Virus record (IMG/VR): IMGVR_UViG_3300017969_004035
Span: 1-33,714 of that record
Strand: one strand, 5' to 3'
Length of the DNA stretch: 33,714 nucleotides
DNA from: a virus
The notes below the pieces were generated by a model, which saw only the letters and a list, made by a program, of their open reading frames with translations, was not told the DNA's origin and ran no database searches. The position numbers and the translations under genes are program-made. Positions 1-8,994 of this stretch are shown here, one piece after another (positions within the stretch are counted from its first letter, which is position 1; each line of letters begins with the position of its first letter).

Positions 1-3000
1 AACAGTTTTCCAACTCATATATTTTATAGTCGTTATTACAATCTCCACATATCGGGTCTGAACAACCTGAGCTCATAATTTCTGTTGGATATACGTATGT
101 TGACGTTGAGCCTGACGCAGTGTCTCCTGTTAATATCGCGAAGGTATAACAAAGTGAATTATATAAGAAAGTGTCACCAATAGAAACTGAAGTGGTTCCT
201 GAAACCGAAGCAACTATATCAGGTAAGTTTAAATTTTCACAACATCCTGTCGCAATATAATAATCAAAATCACCACTTGTTCCTCCTCCACTTATTGGGT
301 TATCTTCACAACTTTCAAGAGCAACTTCATTGGCGACGTCAAGAGCAAAATCATCAAAACCTATATTATAAACATAATTAGATGATGTCGCAATTAGTTC
401 TAACTGATTAAAGTTTGGTTGTGTACCCGCTAGTCCTGCGGAATCAGTTACACCAACGGCCTGTATTTTATACTGAATATTTGTTCCATTAAAGGTACCC
501 ATACTTAACTGTGAAGCCACCTGAGCCGCGTTAAATGTGGTGTTACCAACGTTACATGGTAAGATTGTGTCGTCAATAGTAGTATTTGTTATTACTATTA
601 TATTTTTTTCTGCATTAGGGTTTGAACCCGCACCTGTTAAAATATCTGTCGCCTTTATCAACCCATACGCCAACATACCATTACCTCCCAATGGTGATGC
701 TGAGTTAATTGCGGACACAAAATTACTGTAATTATCTGTTAATCCTATTATTGGTATTACTCCTGTACCTAAAGCATCACAACTGTTAAAGAATATCGCA
801 CTTATTTGTGTTGTGCCACTATTCATATTACCCTGTAAAGTTGTCGCAATATCTATAACACCGTCTTTAATAACATTAAAGTCGTCACTAAGATTAAATG
901 TTCCTGCTATCATTACAACTATGTCCTGTTCAGGACAATCTTCGACAATACATTCACAATAATTTTCCAAACATATATCTGATATAAAGTCACCTATTCC
1001 TACTGTTAAGTTTGTAGTTATTGCACCTGAGCCCGCCCAAGTTGAGTCATACCACCAACACGTATTATTAAATGGTAATCCACTTTGCTCTGATGGTAAT
1101 GTCCCACCTGAATAAATTACACTAATACTTTCACTATTAATACAACAATTTCTTAAGTATATTCTACTCAAATTGGAGCAATCACATCTTGGGTCTGTAC
1201 AAGTAGTGATTTCTGTGGGATTAATTGTATAGAGTGAACTACCACTAAAAGTGTCTCCTGTTAAAGATTCAATAGTATAACAAAGACCATTAAATATAAA
1301 AGTATCAACGTTATATGTTGGTGTAGTTCCAGTATCTAATGCAACGACAATATCTGTTAAACCTAAACTACCACAACAGGGTGACGCTTGGTAGTAATTA
1401 TAACTGTCTCCAGTTAATGGATTTTCATCACATATATTTGCAGTAATTCCTGTTGCAATAAAATCAACAAAATCAGAAAAGACTGCTGCATTATATTGAA
1501 AATTCTCACCTGAAGAAAGAGTATTTAATTGTGCGTTATTACCATTTACAAGATTTACTGTACTAATTTTTATTTCTACGTAATCTGTGACGCTACCTAA
1601 AGGAGATGCGTATAATCCAGCCTTCATTTGATTACACAATTGTGTAGTGCTTTGTGTTGGGCACCCTGCGGTCCCTCCATTAACAAAATCACTAATACCT
1701 CCGTCAGTTATTAAAATTATAGATTTTGTTGCATCTAAGTTATCAACTGCTAATAAATCATACGCATTAGATATAGCATTAGAGCAATATGTGAATCCCC
1801 CATCATCATTAGCGTTATTAATTGCTGCCACAAAGTCATTGTAATTACTTGTTAACCCAATAACTAAATCAGTATTATCACAATCCGACCATTTTATTGC
1901 AGATAACCTGACTTCACCCAATTGCATTAAACCTTGTACGCCATTGGCTATTTCTATAACCCCTTGTTTTAGTATTGCCCATTCAGAACTGTTAATACTA
2001 CCTGATTGGTCCATCAATATAACAATATCTTGTGGATTACAAGCACTTAAACATACATCACAATCTGCGAATTCAGTAATTGTAGTTTCCACATATATCG
2101 GCTCGTCTGTCTCAACTTCATCTATAAATGTCATACATTGTACTGAACCGTCAGTAAGTTCAACGCTATATACACTTCTAAGTGTGGGTGTAAGCCCTGT
2201 CGAATATAATACATCGGGTAATAAACACTCTGTTTGTGCTGAAAGTGTGTATGAAGTAGCGTTACTCTGCCACCATAACCAAACCGCAACTTCAGTTGCT
2301 CCTGCACCTCCCGCAACCGCGGTTTCTACCATCCACGGGGCATCTGCATAATCATTATCTAAACCAAAATGATATAAATTTGTAGCCAACAATGAATTAC
2401 TACTTACGATTGTAGTTCCAGTGTTCATCATCGGTTGTAAATCACATACAGTAAAAATTTGTGTAGGTACTGTATAATCAGTGCCATTATAATCTTGTAT
2501 TGCCGTACCACCAACATATGGTACTAGTACTGAATTGTCAAAAGGAGTACACGCACTAAATCTTTGAGCTAATGGAAAATGTATATCGGTACATCCGGTA
2601 CAAGTCGAGTAATCACCTGTAACTGATTCTATAGTTAGTGGGTTTGTTATATCTCCCTCACAGTCTCTATATAAACCCTCATAACGATAGCACGATTTTT
2701 CTCCATTAGTTGCTTCAACAAAATAAAATTGTCCCTCTGTATAAGTAACACTGTTATCGTAGAAATAACTACATCCTGAAAAATATGTAAAACATTCAGG
2801 ATAGTCATTTAACACAATATTGCCTTCGGGTGTCGAGTATTCTCCTAACGCATTTAAGATGTCAGTGGTAGTTATTATACCATCATTATTATAATCCAAA
2901 AATGGGACGTTTTCAGGTGTTGGCGTTAAAACGTGATATAGTAAAGCATTAAATAATATGGTGGTACTTGCGCTATATACTATTCCATTCTCAGTATTAG

Positions 3001-5137
3001 CAGTAGTCATTAATGGTAATAAATCACAAACAGTATATATTTCTAGTGGCACCTCATATGTTATAGGACATAAATTATCCTCCCATGTAATTTGAACGTC
3101 ACTACCCGTGTAAAGTGAACCATTAATGAAAACAGTTACTGATTGAACACATGAATACTGTAATACTTGTGTTGGAAGTATATCTAATACTTGAGTAGTT
3201 ATATTAGGTACTCCAGTATTTTCATTTAAATTACATATTTGTATAATAAGAGTGTAGGTGACTGATGTTGAATTATTTGTTATTGTTACTCCACTACAAG
3301 CGTCACCACCAGGAGGAGGTGCTTGATATATTGTAGTATCGTACTGATACGGATAAGGTATGTCATCGTTTTCAAATGAATCATCTCTACAATCACAGAA
3401 CAAATGATAATCAGGACAACCACTAGGAGTAGGTGTCGGCGTATGTGTTGGAGTCGGTGTGAGACTAACAGGAACACTGATAGACGGTGTAACAGTAGGT
3501 GTAGTTGTTAATGTTGGTGTCAGAGAAGGGCTTGGGTCAGGACATTGAGGACAGTATGGTCTTAATTTTTCACATGATTCTTCAAAGGTATCTACAAAAT
3601 CTGTTGCAGATTCTGTGGTAGAATATCCAACATATGTATAACAATTTCCACTGTATTCTATAGCGTTGTTAGTATGTCCAGGAATCCAACCATCACTTAA
3701 ATTAACACCTAAATATATTTCAGGTATTTCACTTAATGGAGTGTTGTTTGAATAAAAACAGCAAGGATAAAACACACCAACTCTATAATTATTACAATTA
3801 CAACTCACACATACATTACTTATGATGTTACCAACCTCAATTATTGCCGTTGTTCCTCCACTATACAAGTTATTAGGTGGATTAAATAAACTGTAGCAAT
3901 TTCCATCTAAGTAGAATCCGTCATTTGCACTATACGTATATGAATCAGGTATTGCCACATATACATCAGGTAAGAAACTATCACCATTTAAGGTACAACA
4001 ATGTTCTGCCTTATAAAAATCAAATGAAACACCGTCAAATGGATTTTCATCACATCCAACATCCGCTACTTGTTGAGCCACTGTGGTTTCCCAATCATTA
4101 AATGTAGCCGCTGAAAAATAATTTTCTTGACCTGAAGCAATATTAATTAATTGACCTGGACTACCCGAGCTTATATTTACGGCGATAATCTTAATGGAGT
4201 CTAATGTTCCATAAAAACCTAGTTTCATTTGTAAGGCCATTTGTGTGGCACTTATACCACTACAAAATGTATTGTTATAATCAGCTAAACCTCCGTCAGT
4301 GATTAATATAATTGTTTTGTCTGAATTTGGGTTTGCATTTGAACCTCCTAACTGTGAATAAGCGGTGTCAAGGGCACTTGTCGCGTAAGTACCTCCCCCT
4401 CCATAACTTGCGTTATTGACTGCGTTTACAAAACTTGTGTGATTAGTAGTTAAATTACTTATTAGTTCGACACCTCCACACTCACCCCATTTATACGCAC
4501 TTAACTGTATTAATCCTACGTCCATTTGAGATTGTAACTGATTAGCAATCTCCACAACACCATTTTTCATTAATGTGAAATTAGGTGAAGTCACACTACC
4601 TGATTCATCTAAAAGTATTACAATATCTTGAGCATCACAAGTATCTATACATGAATCACAATCAGTAAATCCACTAACACCAATAACACCTGATGTTGCG
4701 ATAGATGTATATGTGTCATAATAGTAAAAACAGTGAAAATTACCATAATTATCTTCAAATAAAATACTATCTGAACCCGAATAAGGACTAGCTATTGGGT
4801 ACTTAATAACAACTATATCTCCACTACCGTCAGTTAAAGATGGCCTAGTATCATCTCCACACTGTCTATATTCATTAATTTGTGGTGCAACTACTGTATT
4901 ACCAAAACTTGTTTCACATCCTTCACAATCATCAAACTCAACAAAAGTACATTCGTCTGAGTTATACTCTTCTAAAACTTCATCCGTGTTTTGTTCTATA
5001 TAATAACATCCACTTTCAATACCTCCACATTCTATGAACCAAACTTCACCAACATTTAAAGTGGTTGCACCTGTAAAGTTAACCCGATATCTTAGGTTTT
5101 TATTGCAACTTTGTAATATGAATTTTGTAATACTCAT
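1..5137 (-). CDS. Giant modular tail-tip/adhesin-like protein with three vWA domains (3' end beyond window)
   Basis: The frame from ATG at 5137 stays open to the left edge, at least 1712 codons, with no stop inside the window. Three von Willebrand A domains are visible at about residues 168-362, 1034-1236 and 1400-1610. The first two have intact metal-site motifs: DESGS (D177, S179, S181) with TDGG at 280-283, and DQSGS (D1043, S1045, S1047) with TDGG at 1144-1147. The third is degenerate. Each vWA is preceded by a Cys cluster ending in QD and followed by a C(D/E)xNP motif, a CC pair and a 'CYT' module. A Pro-Thr linker lies near residues 530-575 and an EF-hand-like loop at 748-759. The start overlaps the stop of the upstream gene (ATGA), so it belongs to the baseplate operon. 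No signal peptide is seen. vWA domains usually bind ligands in a metal-dependent way, so a host-receptor-binding or tail-tip role is inferred. No exact homologue is recognised. Confidence 0.85.
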   Translation of the reverse strand, partial: MSITKFILQSCNKNLRYRVNFTGATTLNVGEVWFIECGGIESGCYYIEQNTDEVLEEYNSDECTFVEFDDCEGCETSFGNTVVAPQINEYRQCGDDTRPSLTDGSGDIVVIKYPIASPYSGSDSILFEDNYGNFHCFYYYDTYTSIATSGVIGVSGFTDCDSCIDTCDAQDIVILLDESGSVTSPNFTLMKNGVVEIANQLQSQMDVGLIQLSAYKWGECGGVELISNLTTNHTSFVNAVNNASYGGGGTYATSALDTAYSQLGGSNANPNSDKTIILITDGGLADYNNTFCSGISATQMALQMKLGFYGTLDSIKIIAVNISSGSPGQLINIASGQENYFSAATFNDWETTVAQQVADVGCDENPFDGVSFDFYKAEHCCTLNGDSFLPDVYVAIPDSYTYSANDGFYLDGNCYSLFNPPNNLYSGGTTAIIEVGNIISNVCVSCNCNNYRVGVFYPCCFYSNNTPLSEIPEIYLGVNLSDGWIPGHTNNAIEYSGNCYTYVGYSTTESATDFVDTFEESCEKLRPYCPQCPDPSPSLTPTLTTTPTVTPSISVPVSLTPTPTHTPTPTPSGCPDYHLFCDCRDDSFENDDIPYPYQYDTTIYQAPPPGGDACSGVTITNNSTSVTYTLIIQICNLNENTGVPNITTQVLDILPTQVLQYSCVQSVTVFINGSLYTGSDVQITWEDNLCPITYEVPLEIYTVCDLLPLMTTANTENGIVYSASTTILFNALLYHVLTPTPENVPFLDYNNDGIITTTDILNALGEYSTPEGNIVLNDYPECFTYFSGCSYFYDNSVTYTEGQFYFVEATNGEKSCYRYEGLYRDCEGDITNPLTIESVTGDYSTCTGCTDIHFPLAQRFSACTPFDNSVLVPYVGGTAIQDYNGTDYTVPTQIFTVCDLQPMMNTGTTIVSSNSLLATNLYHFGLDNDYADAPWMVETAVAGGAGATEVAVWLWWQSNATSYTLSAQTECLLPDVLYSTGLTPTLRSVYSVELTDGSVQCMTFIDEVETDEPIYVETTITEFADCDVCLSACNPQDIVILMDQSGSINSSEWAILKQGVIEIANGVQGLMQLGEVRLSAIKWSDCDNTDLVIGLTSNYNDFVAAINNANDDGGFTYCSNAISNAYDLLAVDNLDATKSIILITDGGISDFVNGGTAGCPTQSTTQLCNQMKAGLYASPLGSVTDYVEIKISTVNLVNGNNAQLNTLSSGENFQYNAAVFSDFVDFIATGITANICDENPLTGDSYNYYQASPCCGSLGLTDIVVALDTGTTPTYNVDTFIFNGLCYTIESLTGDTFSGSSLYTINPTEITTCTDPRCDCSNLSRIYLRNCCINSESISVIYSGGTLPSEQSGLPFNNTCWWYDSTWAGSGAITTNLTVGIGDFISDICLENYCECIVEDCPEQDIVVMIAGTFNLSDDFNVIKDGVIDIATTLQGNMNSGTTQISAIFFNSCDALGTGVIPIIGLTDNYSNFVSAINSASPLGGNGMLAYGLIKATDILTGAGSNPNAEKNIIVITNTTIDDTILPCNVGNTTFNAAQVASQLSMGTFNGTNIQYKIQAVGVTDSAGLAGTQPNFNQLELIATSSNYVYNIGFDDFALDVANEVALESCEDNPISGGGTSGDFDYYIATGCCENLNLPDIVASVSGTTSVSIGDTFLYNSLCYTFAILTGDTASGSTSTYVYPTEIMSSGCSDPICGDCNNDYKIYELENC
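308..942 (-). other. vWA-like domain 3 of the giant protein (degenerate MIDAS)
   Basis: The fold signature is kept (DIVVMIAGTFN; IVITNTTIDD; ending CEDNP), with the same spacing of about 106 residues between the two metal loops. The metal residues are replaced: D to A1411, S to T1413, S to N1415, and TDGG becomes TNTT at 1517-1520. The threonine loop is also lost (GGNGMLAYG). Confidence 0.75.
1430..2038 (-). other. vWA domain 2 of the giant protein (intact MIDAS)
   Basis: It has the same layout as domain 1: DIVILMDQSGS, then GGFTYCSNAI at the threonine loop, then ILITDGG 101 residues after the first Asp. It ends at CDENPLTGDS. It is more similar to domain 1 in its metal motifs than to domain 3. 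Confidence 0.85.
3415..3545 (-). repeat. Pro-Thr linker repeat DNA in the giant gene
   Basis: On the minus strand this stretch reads as imperfect repeats of ACACC(A/G/T)ACxCC type and encodes a Pro/Thr/Ser linker (for example TPTPTHTPTPTPS) between the first vWA region and the following Cys-rich modules. The same kind of repeat DNA occurs three times in the 628-residue gene at 10062-11948. Confidence 0.8.
4052..4636 (-). other. vWA domain 1 of the giant protein (intact MIDAS)
   Basis: The segment starts with DIVILLDESGS, the first strand and DxSxS metal-site loop. It has GGGGTYATSAL at the threonine loop and ILITDGG at the third loop. It ends at CDENP. All the usual MIDAS elements are present, so metal binding is plausible. 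Confidence 0.85.
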
Positions 5138-8085
5138 GCCGTACAATTAATATTTATGTTGACACCTGCATTTATTTGCAAATTTTTATTAGTAAAATCA
5201 TTATTACATCCAATATTTGATACTGTGATTGTACTTCCGTTTATACTATAGTCCAATCCGTCCTGAGATAAAGTACTTAGTGAACTTTCAACTGCAGTTA
5301 ACCATTGTTGACTTGATGGGTAATCTCCTCCACCATAACCTGTATAAAATAAGTCCTTTCTTAACAAAGTACCACTTAATCTAATATCAACGTACCACAT
5401 ACTAGTAAGAGTGTTCAACGTACAATCACTAACATTATAACCTTCACCCGCAACCGCAGTATTAATACTATTTATTAAGGTACTCTGTGGATTTGTTAAC
5501 CCGATATCACAACTAAGTGTTTGAGTAACACAGTCGGCACCTAATAACTGTCCTGTAAATGTGCATGGTATACAAGGTATTGGAACTAACTCACACCCTC
5601 TCTGTCTTCTCCAAACTACTTTCTGTCTTTGGAGTACATTATTTTCCATTTTTTGTCCTCCCATCCAAATGGTAGATGCGGGAATCATTTGTTCAATAAG
5701 TTTCATCCAATAGTCACCAATACCATTTGTGAAATCAATCATTTTTTGGTAAGTGTACTTGTTAGATGGTATTCCTACATTCTCTTCTGACTGCATATAT
5801 TTCCAATACACAGATTGTAGTGTGGGGTAACCACCTCCCTTTCCGTCAGTAATAGTTTGTCGATTTCTAACATTAATCATATTACGATAGAAGGTTTGCG
5901 TAAACTCAAAGAAGGTTTTTTCTTTTGGTTTTGGATTAATAACTGTCCAATCTGTACCTTCAGGGTAAGGGTATGGTGAAGTTAGACCTGTAGACGGGAA
6001 AGGGTAATTATATTTTTTTGACATATCCCATATGTCATATATTATTCCCTGACCCATGTTTAATCCCAAGTCAATATTTTTTCTATTTAATACTAATCTT
6101 TCGTCTTCAACAATATAATATGCGTTGTACCCTGCTTGTGTATTTCTTCTAAGTCCTGTCTCATTATCAGTCCATGATTTGTTATTATCTTTTATAGATG
6201 TAATACCAAATCCCAAATCCATATATGGGAAATGTCTAAATCTATTAAAGTATTTTTCTCCATAAGTGAAAGGCTCTAATGTAGTCTGAACATCAGGGTT
6301 TTGTCCTGTAAATACTGAATTAGTTGTATCTATTCTTACGGGTGCTCTGTGTTCAGGTGTTTGTTCATACCAACCCGAACCTTTTTCAAAGAATATATCT
6401 TCTGTTGGTGTCATAGATGTTGGGTATCCACTATTATCAACTGGATAATCTCCTCTTGTAGTATCTACGGGAGTTATTGATAGCTCAGTGGTAAATCCTG
6501 TATATTGTACACCCTCAAAACTAAATGTAACATTGGGGTCTAATACCGGTGTTTCAGTAGTTTTAGTTCCCCCTGTTATTGAAGCGTATTCTTCATTAAA
6601 TCTATCAATATTAATAGGTCCATCAGCAAGATATATTGTCTCATTAAACTCAATTAACGCCTCAGGGGCTCCAATCATTCTCATTAAAGCCTCTATAGAC
6701 CTTCTTGTACCTTTAGATTTAAATAGGTATGCAGAATTTAAAATTAAATTTCTATAGTATTGGTAGTCTAATTCTGTAGGTGTCTTATCCCTTGTTTGAC
6801 CAGGATAAATGGATTGGTTTTTAGTTCCAAATATACTCTGTAAAAAATTATCGTTTGTAATTAGAGATATATTAGTATCCCAACCTAATGTTTGTGCTAA
6901 ATTTTGTAGAAGTTGTGATGGTATATCATTTTTAACTGTATAATTAACAGAATTCATATATGCCAAAGCATCGATAAACTTTTTAGTTTCATCAAAACTT
7001 CTACCATATAGTTGTAATACTTTTTCTACTTTTTTGTCCTGAGTATCAAAGTCTTTAAAAGCGCCTGTTGTTAAAAATCTTGAGATTAAGTTTGCTCTGA
7101 ATTCGTCAATCTCATCGGCTATTCTATTTAAACTTTCAATATATGCCTCAAATTTTCCTGTTCGGATATCTAAGTTCCAAAACCCGTCTAATGGCCAAGT
7201 AACTTTCTGCCTAGTTTTATAAAAAGTACCATCATCACTTTCCCTCATAAACTCAAAGTCTGCAGTGTATTTAGGTGAGACAAGTCTATTTAATAAAAAA
7301 TCTTCAACTTCATCAAATGGGTCTTTAAATGCCTTTTCAGTTTCAAATTTATTAGGTTTTAACAATATACTTTTTGTTGAGTTAACTTCCCCGCTAAATG
7401 GATTACCTTCAACAACTACAGTCACCGTACCGGCAGAAAGTCTAGGTGAGGCATCAAAATCAACAAATTTATACTCAGTTTCCAAATCTTGGAAAAACAT
7501 AGCATATTTTAAGAAGTTTTTGGTTAAGTTTCTTAATGGACTAACCTCCAATGGTCTAACTGATATGTTACGGTCAGCATTTTCAGAATAATCAATATCA
7601 AAATTATTTTTAAATCTAGTAACATCTAAGTCAAAAGTAGTTAAACCTTCAACATCATCATAAGATATATTATATGCGGTATACCCTGTAGTTAATCCAT
7701 AATAAAATTTATCTATCTGAATAGAAGCAGGAAAATAATTTATTATCTTAGTTATTGACGATGAAAATCTTTTTCTTATCGAGCCATACAGTGTAAAATT
7801 TGTTACCTTGGATATGTCAAAGTTTGGGTATACCCTAAAGTTTTTAGCCATAATAAGTTTAGACTCTTCTAAACTATTAAAATCTAAATCGTTAAGAGAT
7901 ATTGGTGCCGAAAACACTCCCGTATCAAAAGTTCTATTAACTTTTTCAACAACGTTAGTGGTAAACTCAAAATTTCCTTGCGTAAGACCACCACCATCAA
8001 CCAGCTGAAATCCTACGAGTTCATCTGAAAAAGTCCCCCTAGCGTTAGGGGGAGCAGGTGGGTATCTATATTTATTGTCGGCCAT
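5134..8085 (-). CDS. Baseplate structural protein with tail-protein-I-like core and Cys-rich C-terminal tail
   Basis: The product has 983 residues. At about residues 350-475 it has a helical segment with LAQTLGWDTN followed by YLFKSKGTRRSIEALMRMIG. This resembles the 'hRrKGT...alr..l..lG' signature of phage tail protein I (P2 gpI), the family that sits with gp25- and gp6-type proteins in baseplate wedges. Near residues 797-825 is an EQMIPASTIWMGG...RQKVVW segment. Cysteines are absent from the first 830 residues. Eight then occur in the last 153 (C831, C838, C841, C852, C859, C888 and two near the end), so the tail looks like an appended, possibly disulfide-bonded module. The start overlaps the stop of the upstream gene (TAATG), and its own TGA overlaps the ATG of the giant gene. 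A gp7/gpI-like wedge role is inferred from this motif and gene order; the specific family is uncertain. Confidence 0.7.
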   Translation of the reverse strand: MADNKYRYPPAPPNARGTFSDELVGFQLVDGGGLTQGNFEFTTNVVEKVNRTFDTGVFSAPISLNDLDFNSLEESKLIMAKNFRVYPNFDISKVTNFTLYGSIRKRFSSSITKIINYFPASIQIDKFYYGLTTGYTAYNISYDDVEGLTTFDLDVTRFKNNFDIDYSENADRNISVRPLEVSPLRNLTKNFLKYAMFFQDLETEYKFVDFDASPRLSAGTVTVVVEGNPFSGEVNSTKSILLKPNKFETEKAFKDPFDEVEDFLLNRLVSPKYTADFEFMRESDDGTFYKTRQKVTWPLDGFWNLDIRTGKFEAYIESLNRIADEIDEFRANLISRFLTTGAFKDFDTQDKKVEKVLQLYGRSFDETKKFIDALAYMNSVNYTVKNDIPSQLLQNLAQTLGWDTNISLITNDNFLQSIFGTKNQSIYPGQTRDKTPTELDYQYYRNLILNSAYLFKSKGTRRSIEALMRMIGAPEALIEFNETIYLADGPINIDRFNEEYASITGGTKTTETPVLDPNVTFSFEGVQYTGFTTELSITPVDTTRGDYPVDNSGYPTSMTPTEDIFFEKGSGWYEQTPEHRAPVRIDTTNSVFTGQNPDVQTTLEPFTYGEKYFNRFRHFPYMDLGFGITSIKDNNKSWTDNETGLRRNTQAGYNAYYIVEDERLVLNRKNIDLGLNMGQGIIYDIWDMSKKYNYPFPSTGLTSPYPYPEGTDWTVINPKPKEKTFFEFTQTFYRNMINVRNRQTITDGKGGGYPTLQSVYWKYMQSEENVGIPSNKYTYQKMIDFTNGIGDYWMKLIEQMIPASTIWMGGQKMENNVLQRQKVVWRRQRGCELVPIPCIPCTFTGQLLGADCVTQTLSCDIGLTNPQSTLINSINTAVAGEGYNVSDCTLNTLTSMWYVDIRLSGTLLRKDLFYTGYGGGDYPSSQQWLTAVESSLSTLSQDGLDYSINGSTITVSNIGCNNDFTNKNLQINAGVNININCTA

Positions 8086-8993
8086 TATCCTGTGATGTTT
8101 GTAAAGTTTTTACTAAAGTCTATATTACCACCTCGGTCTTGTCGTACCTCGTATAGTAGATTATTAAACTCATCACGAATTTCATATAAGTTGTATTGCT
8201 TGTAAATGTTAAGGTTACTATCATATAATGTGTATACACCGTCTTCAATAGACTTAGTCTGATTACCGTAAAGAGCAATTGCTAATGTATCAATATCATG
8301 TTCAGCCATTTCTATCTCTACACTTATCGGATTAAAAAATGTATTTGTTATGATAATATTTTGATTTGGTTGACCAATGAATGGTGTTGCGTTTGGCTTA
8401 TTAGAAGGGGCACTAGCCGGTGATACGGTACAAAATAATAAATCACTACCGTTTTCAACATACCTATATCTAATCGATTTTTGGGATGAGTTTGTTAGGT
8501 TGGTAACAACGGGTTCACAATAAAAAGAAGATGTTATAATTCTATAAAAATTAGTTATTTTACTTCCGTCATCGTTTAAGTATTCCACTCTATGACCTAC
8601 TAATCCTTGATTTACAAATCTATTTCTAAACTGTGAAGGTACTTGATTTAAATCTACAATTATACCTTTAACGTTTGGTAACGCGGACAGTACCCCACAA
8701 TCAGTAATTGTGGTTCTTATCTCCACAGGTCTTATATAAAGAGTGTAAATACCTATCTCATTAAATTCATCAGCAGGTAATTTTAGATTATAAAGTCCCC
8801 CCAATATTTCTACGTTAGCATTTCCTCCTGTATCACCATTATGAAAATATGGTGTTAAAATTTCTGAGGCGTTTAATTTTTTTAACTCAAAATCGTTAGT
8901 AACGTCTCTTGAGGGTGTGTAATTCAAGATTATCTCCACATCTTCGGGAGACATATCTGATGGTCTTGTTGTTCCGTATGTTCCTAACGCCAT
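8085..8993 (-). CDS. Unknown baseplate/tail-associated protein, 302 aa
   Basis: I do not recognise this family. The protein looks soluble and beta-rich, with no signal peptide or membrane segment. The N-terminus (ALGTYGTTRPSDMSPEDVEI) is followed by a region with EIGIYTLYIRPVEI. There are three cysteines (near 98, 158 and 188). The C-terminal third (TLYDSNLNIYKQYNLYEIRDEFNN) is rich in Asn and Tyr. The ATG lies one base after the TAA of the preceding gene, and its own stop overlaps the next ATG. It is therefore translated together with the baseplate genes on both sides and is most likely a structural component of the tail tip. Confidence 0.6.
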   Translation of the reverse strand: MALGTYGTTRPSDMSPEDVEIILNYTPSRDVTNDFELKKLNASEILTPYFHNGDTGGNANVEILGGLYNLKLPADEFNEIGIYTLYIRPVEIRTTITDCGVLSALPNVKGIIVDLNQVPSQFRNRFVNQGLVGHRVEYLNDDGSKITNFYRIITSSFYCEPVVTNLTNSSQKSIRYRYVENGSDLLFCTVSPASAPSNKPNATPFIGQPNQNIIITNTFFNPISVEIEMAEHDIDTLAIALYGNQTKSIEDGVYTLYDSNLNIYKQYNLYEIRDEFNNLLYEVRQDRGGNIDFSKNFTNITG

Positions 8994-8994
8994 T

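Noticed and set aside
2131-3477. Short minus-strand ORFs at 2131-2316 and 3286-3477
   Set aside because: Both are out-of-frame shadows inside the giant vWA gene; the Val/Leu-rich run of the second comes from reading the Pro-Thr repeat DNA in another frame.
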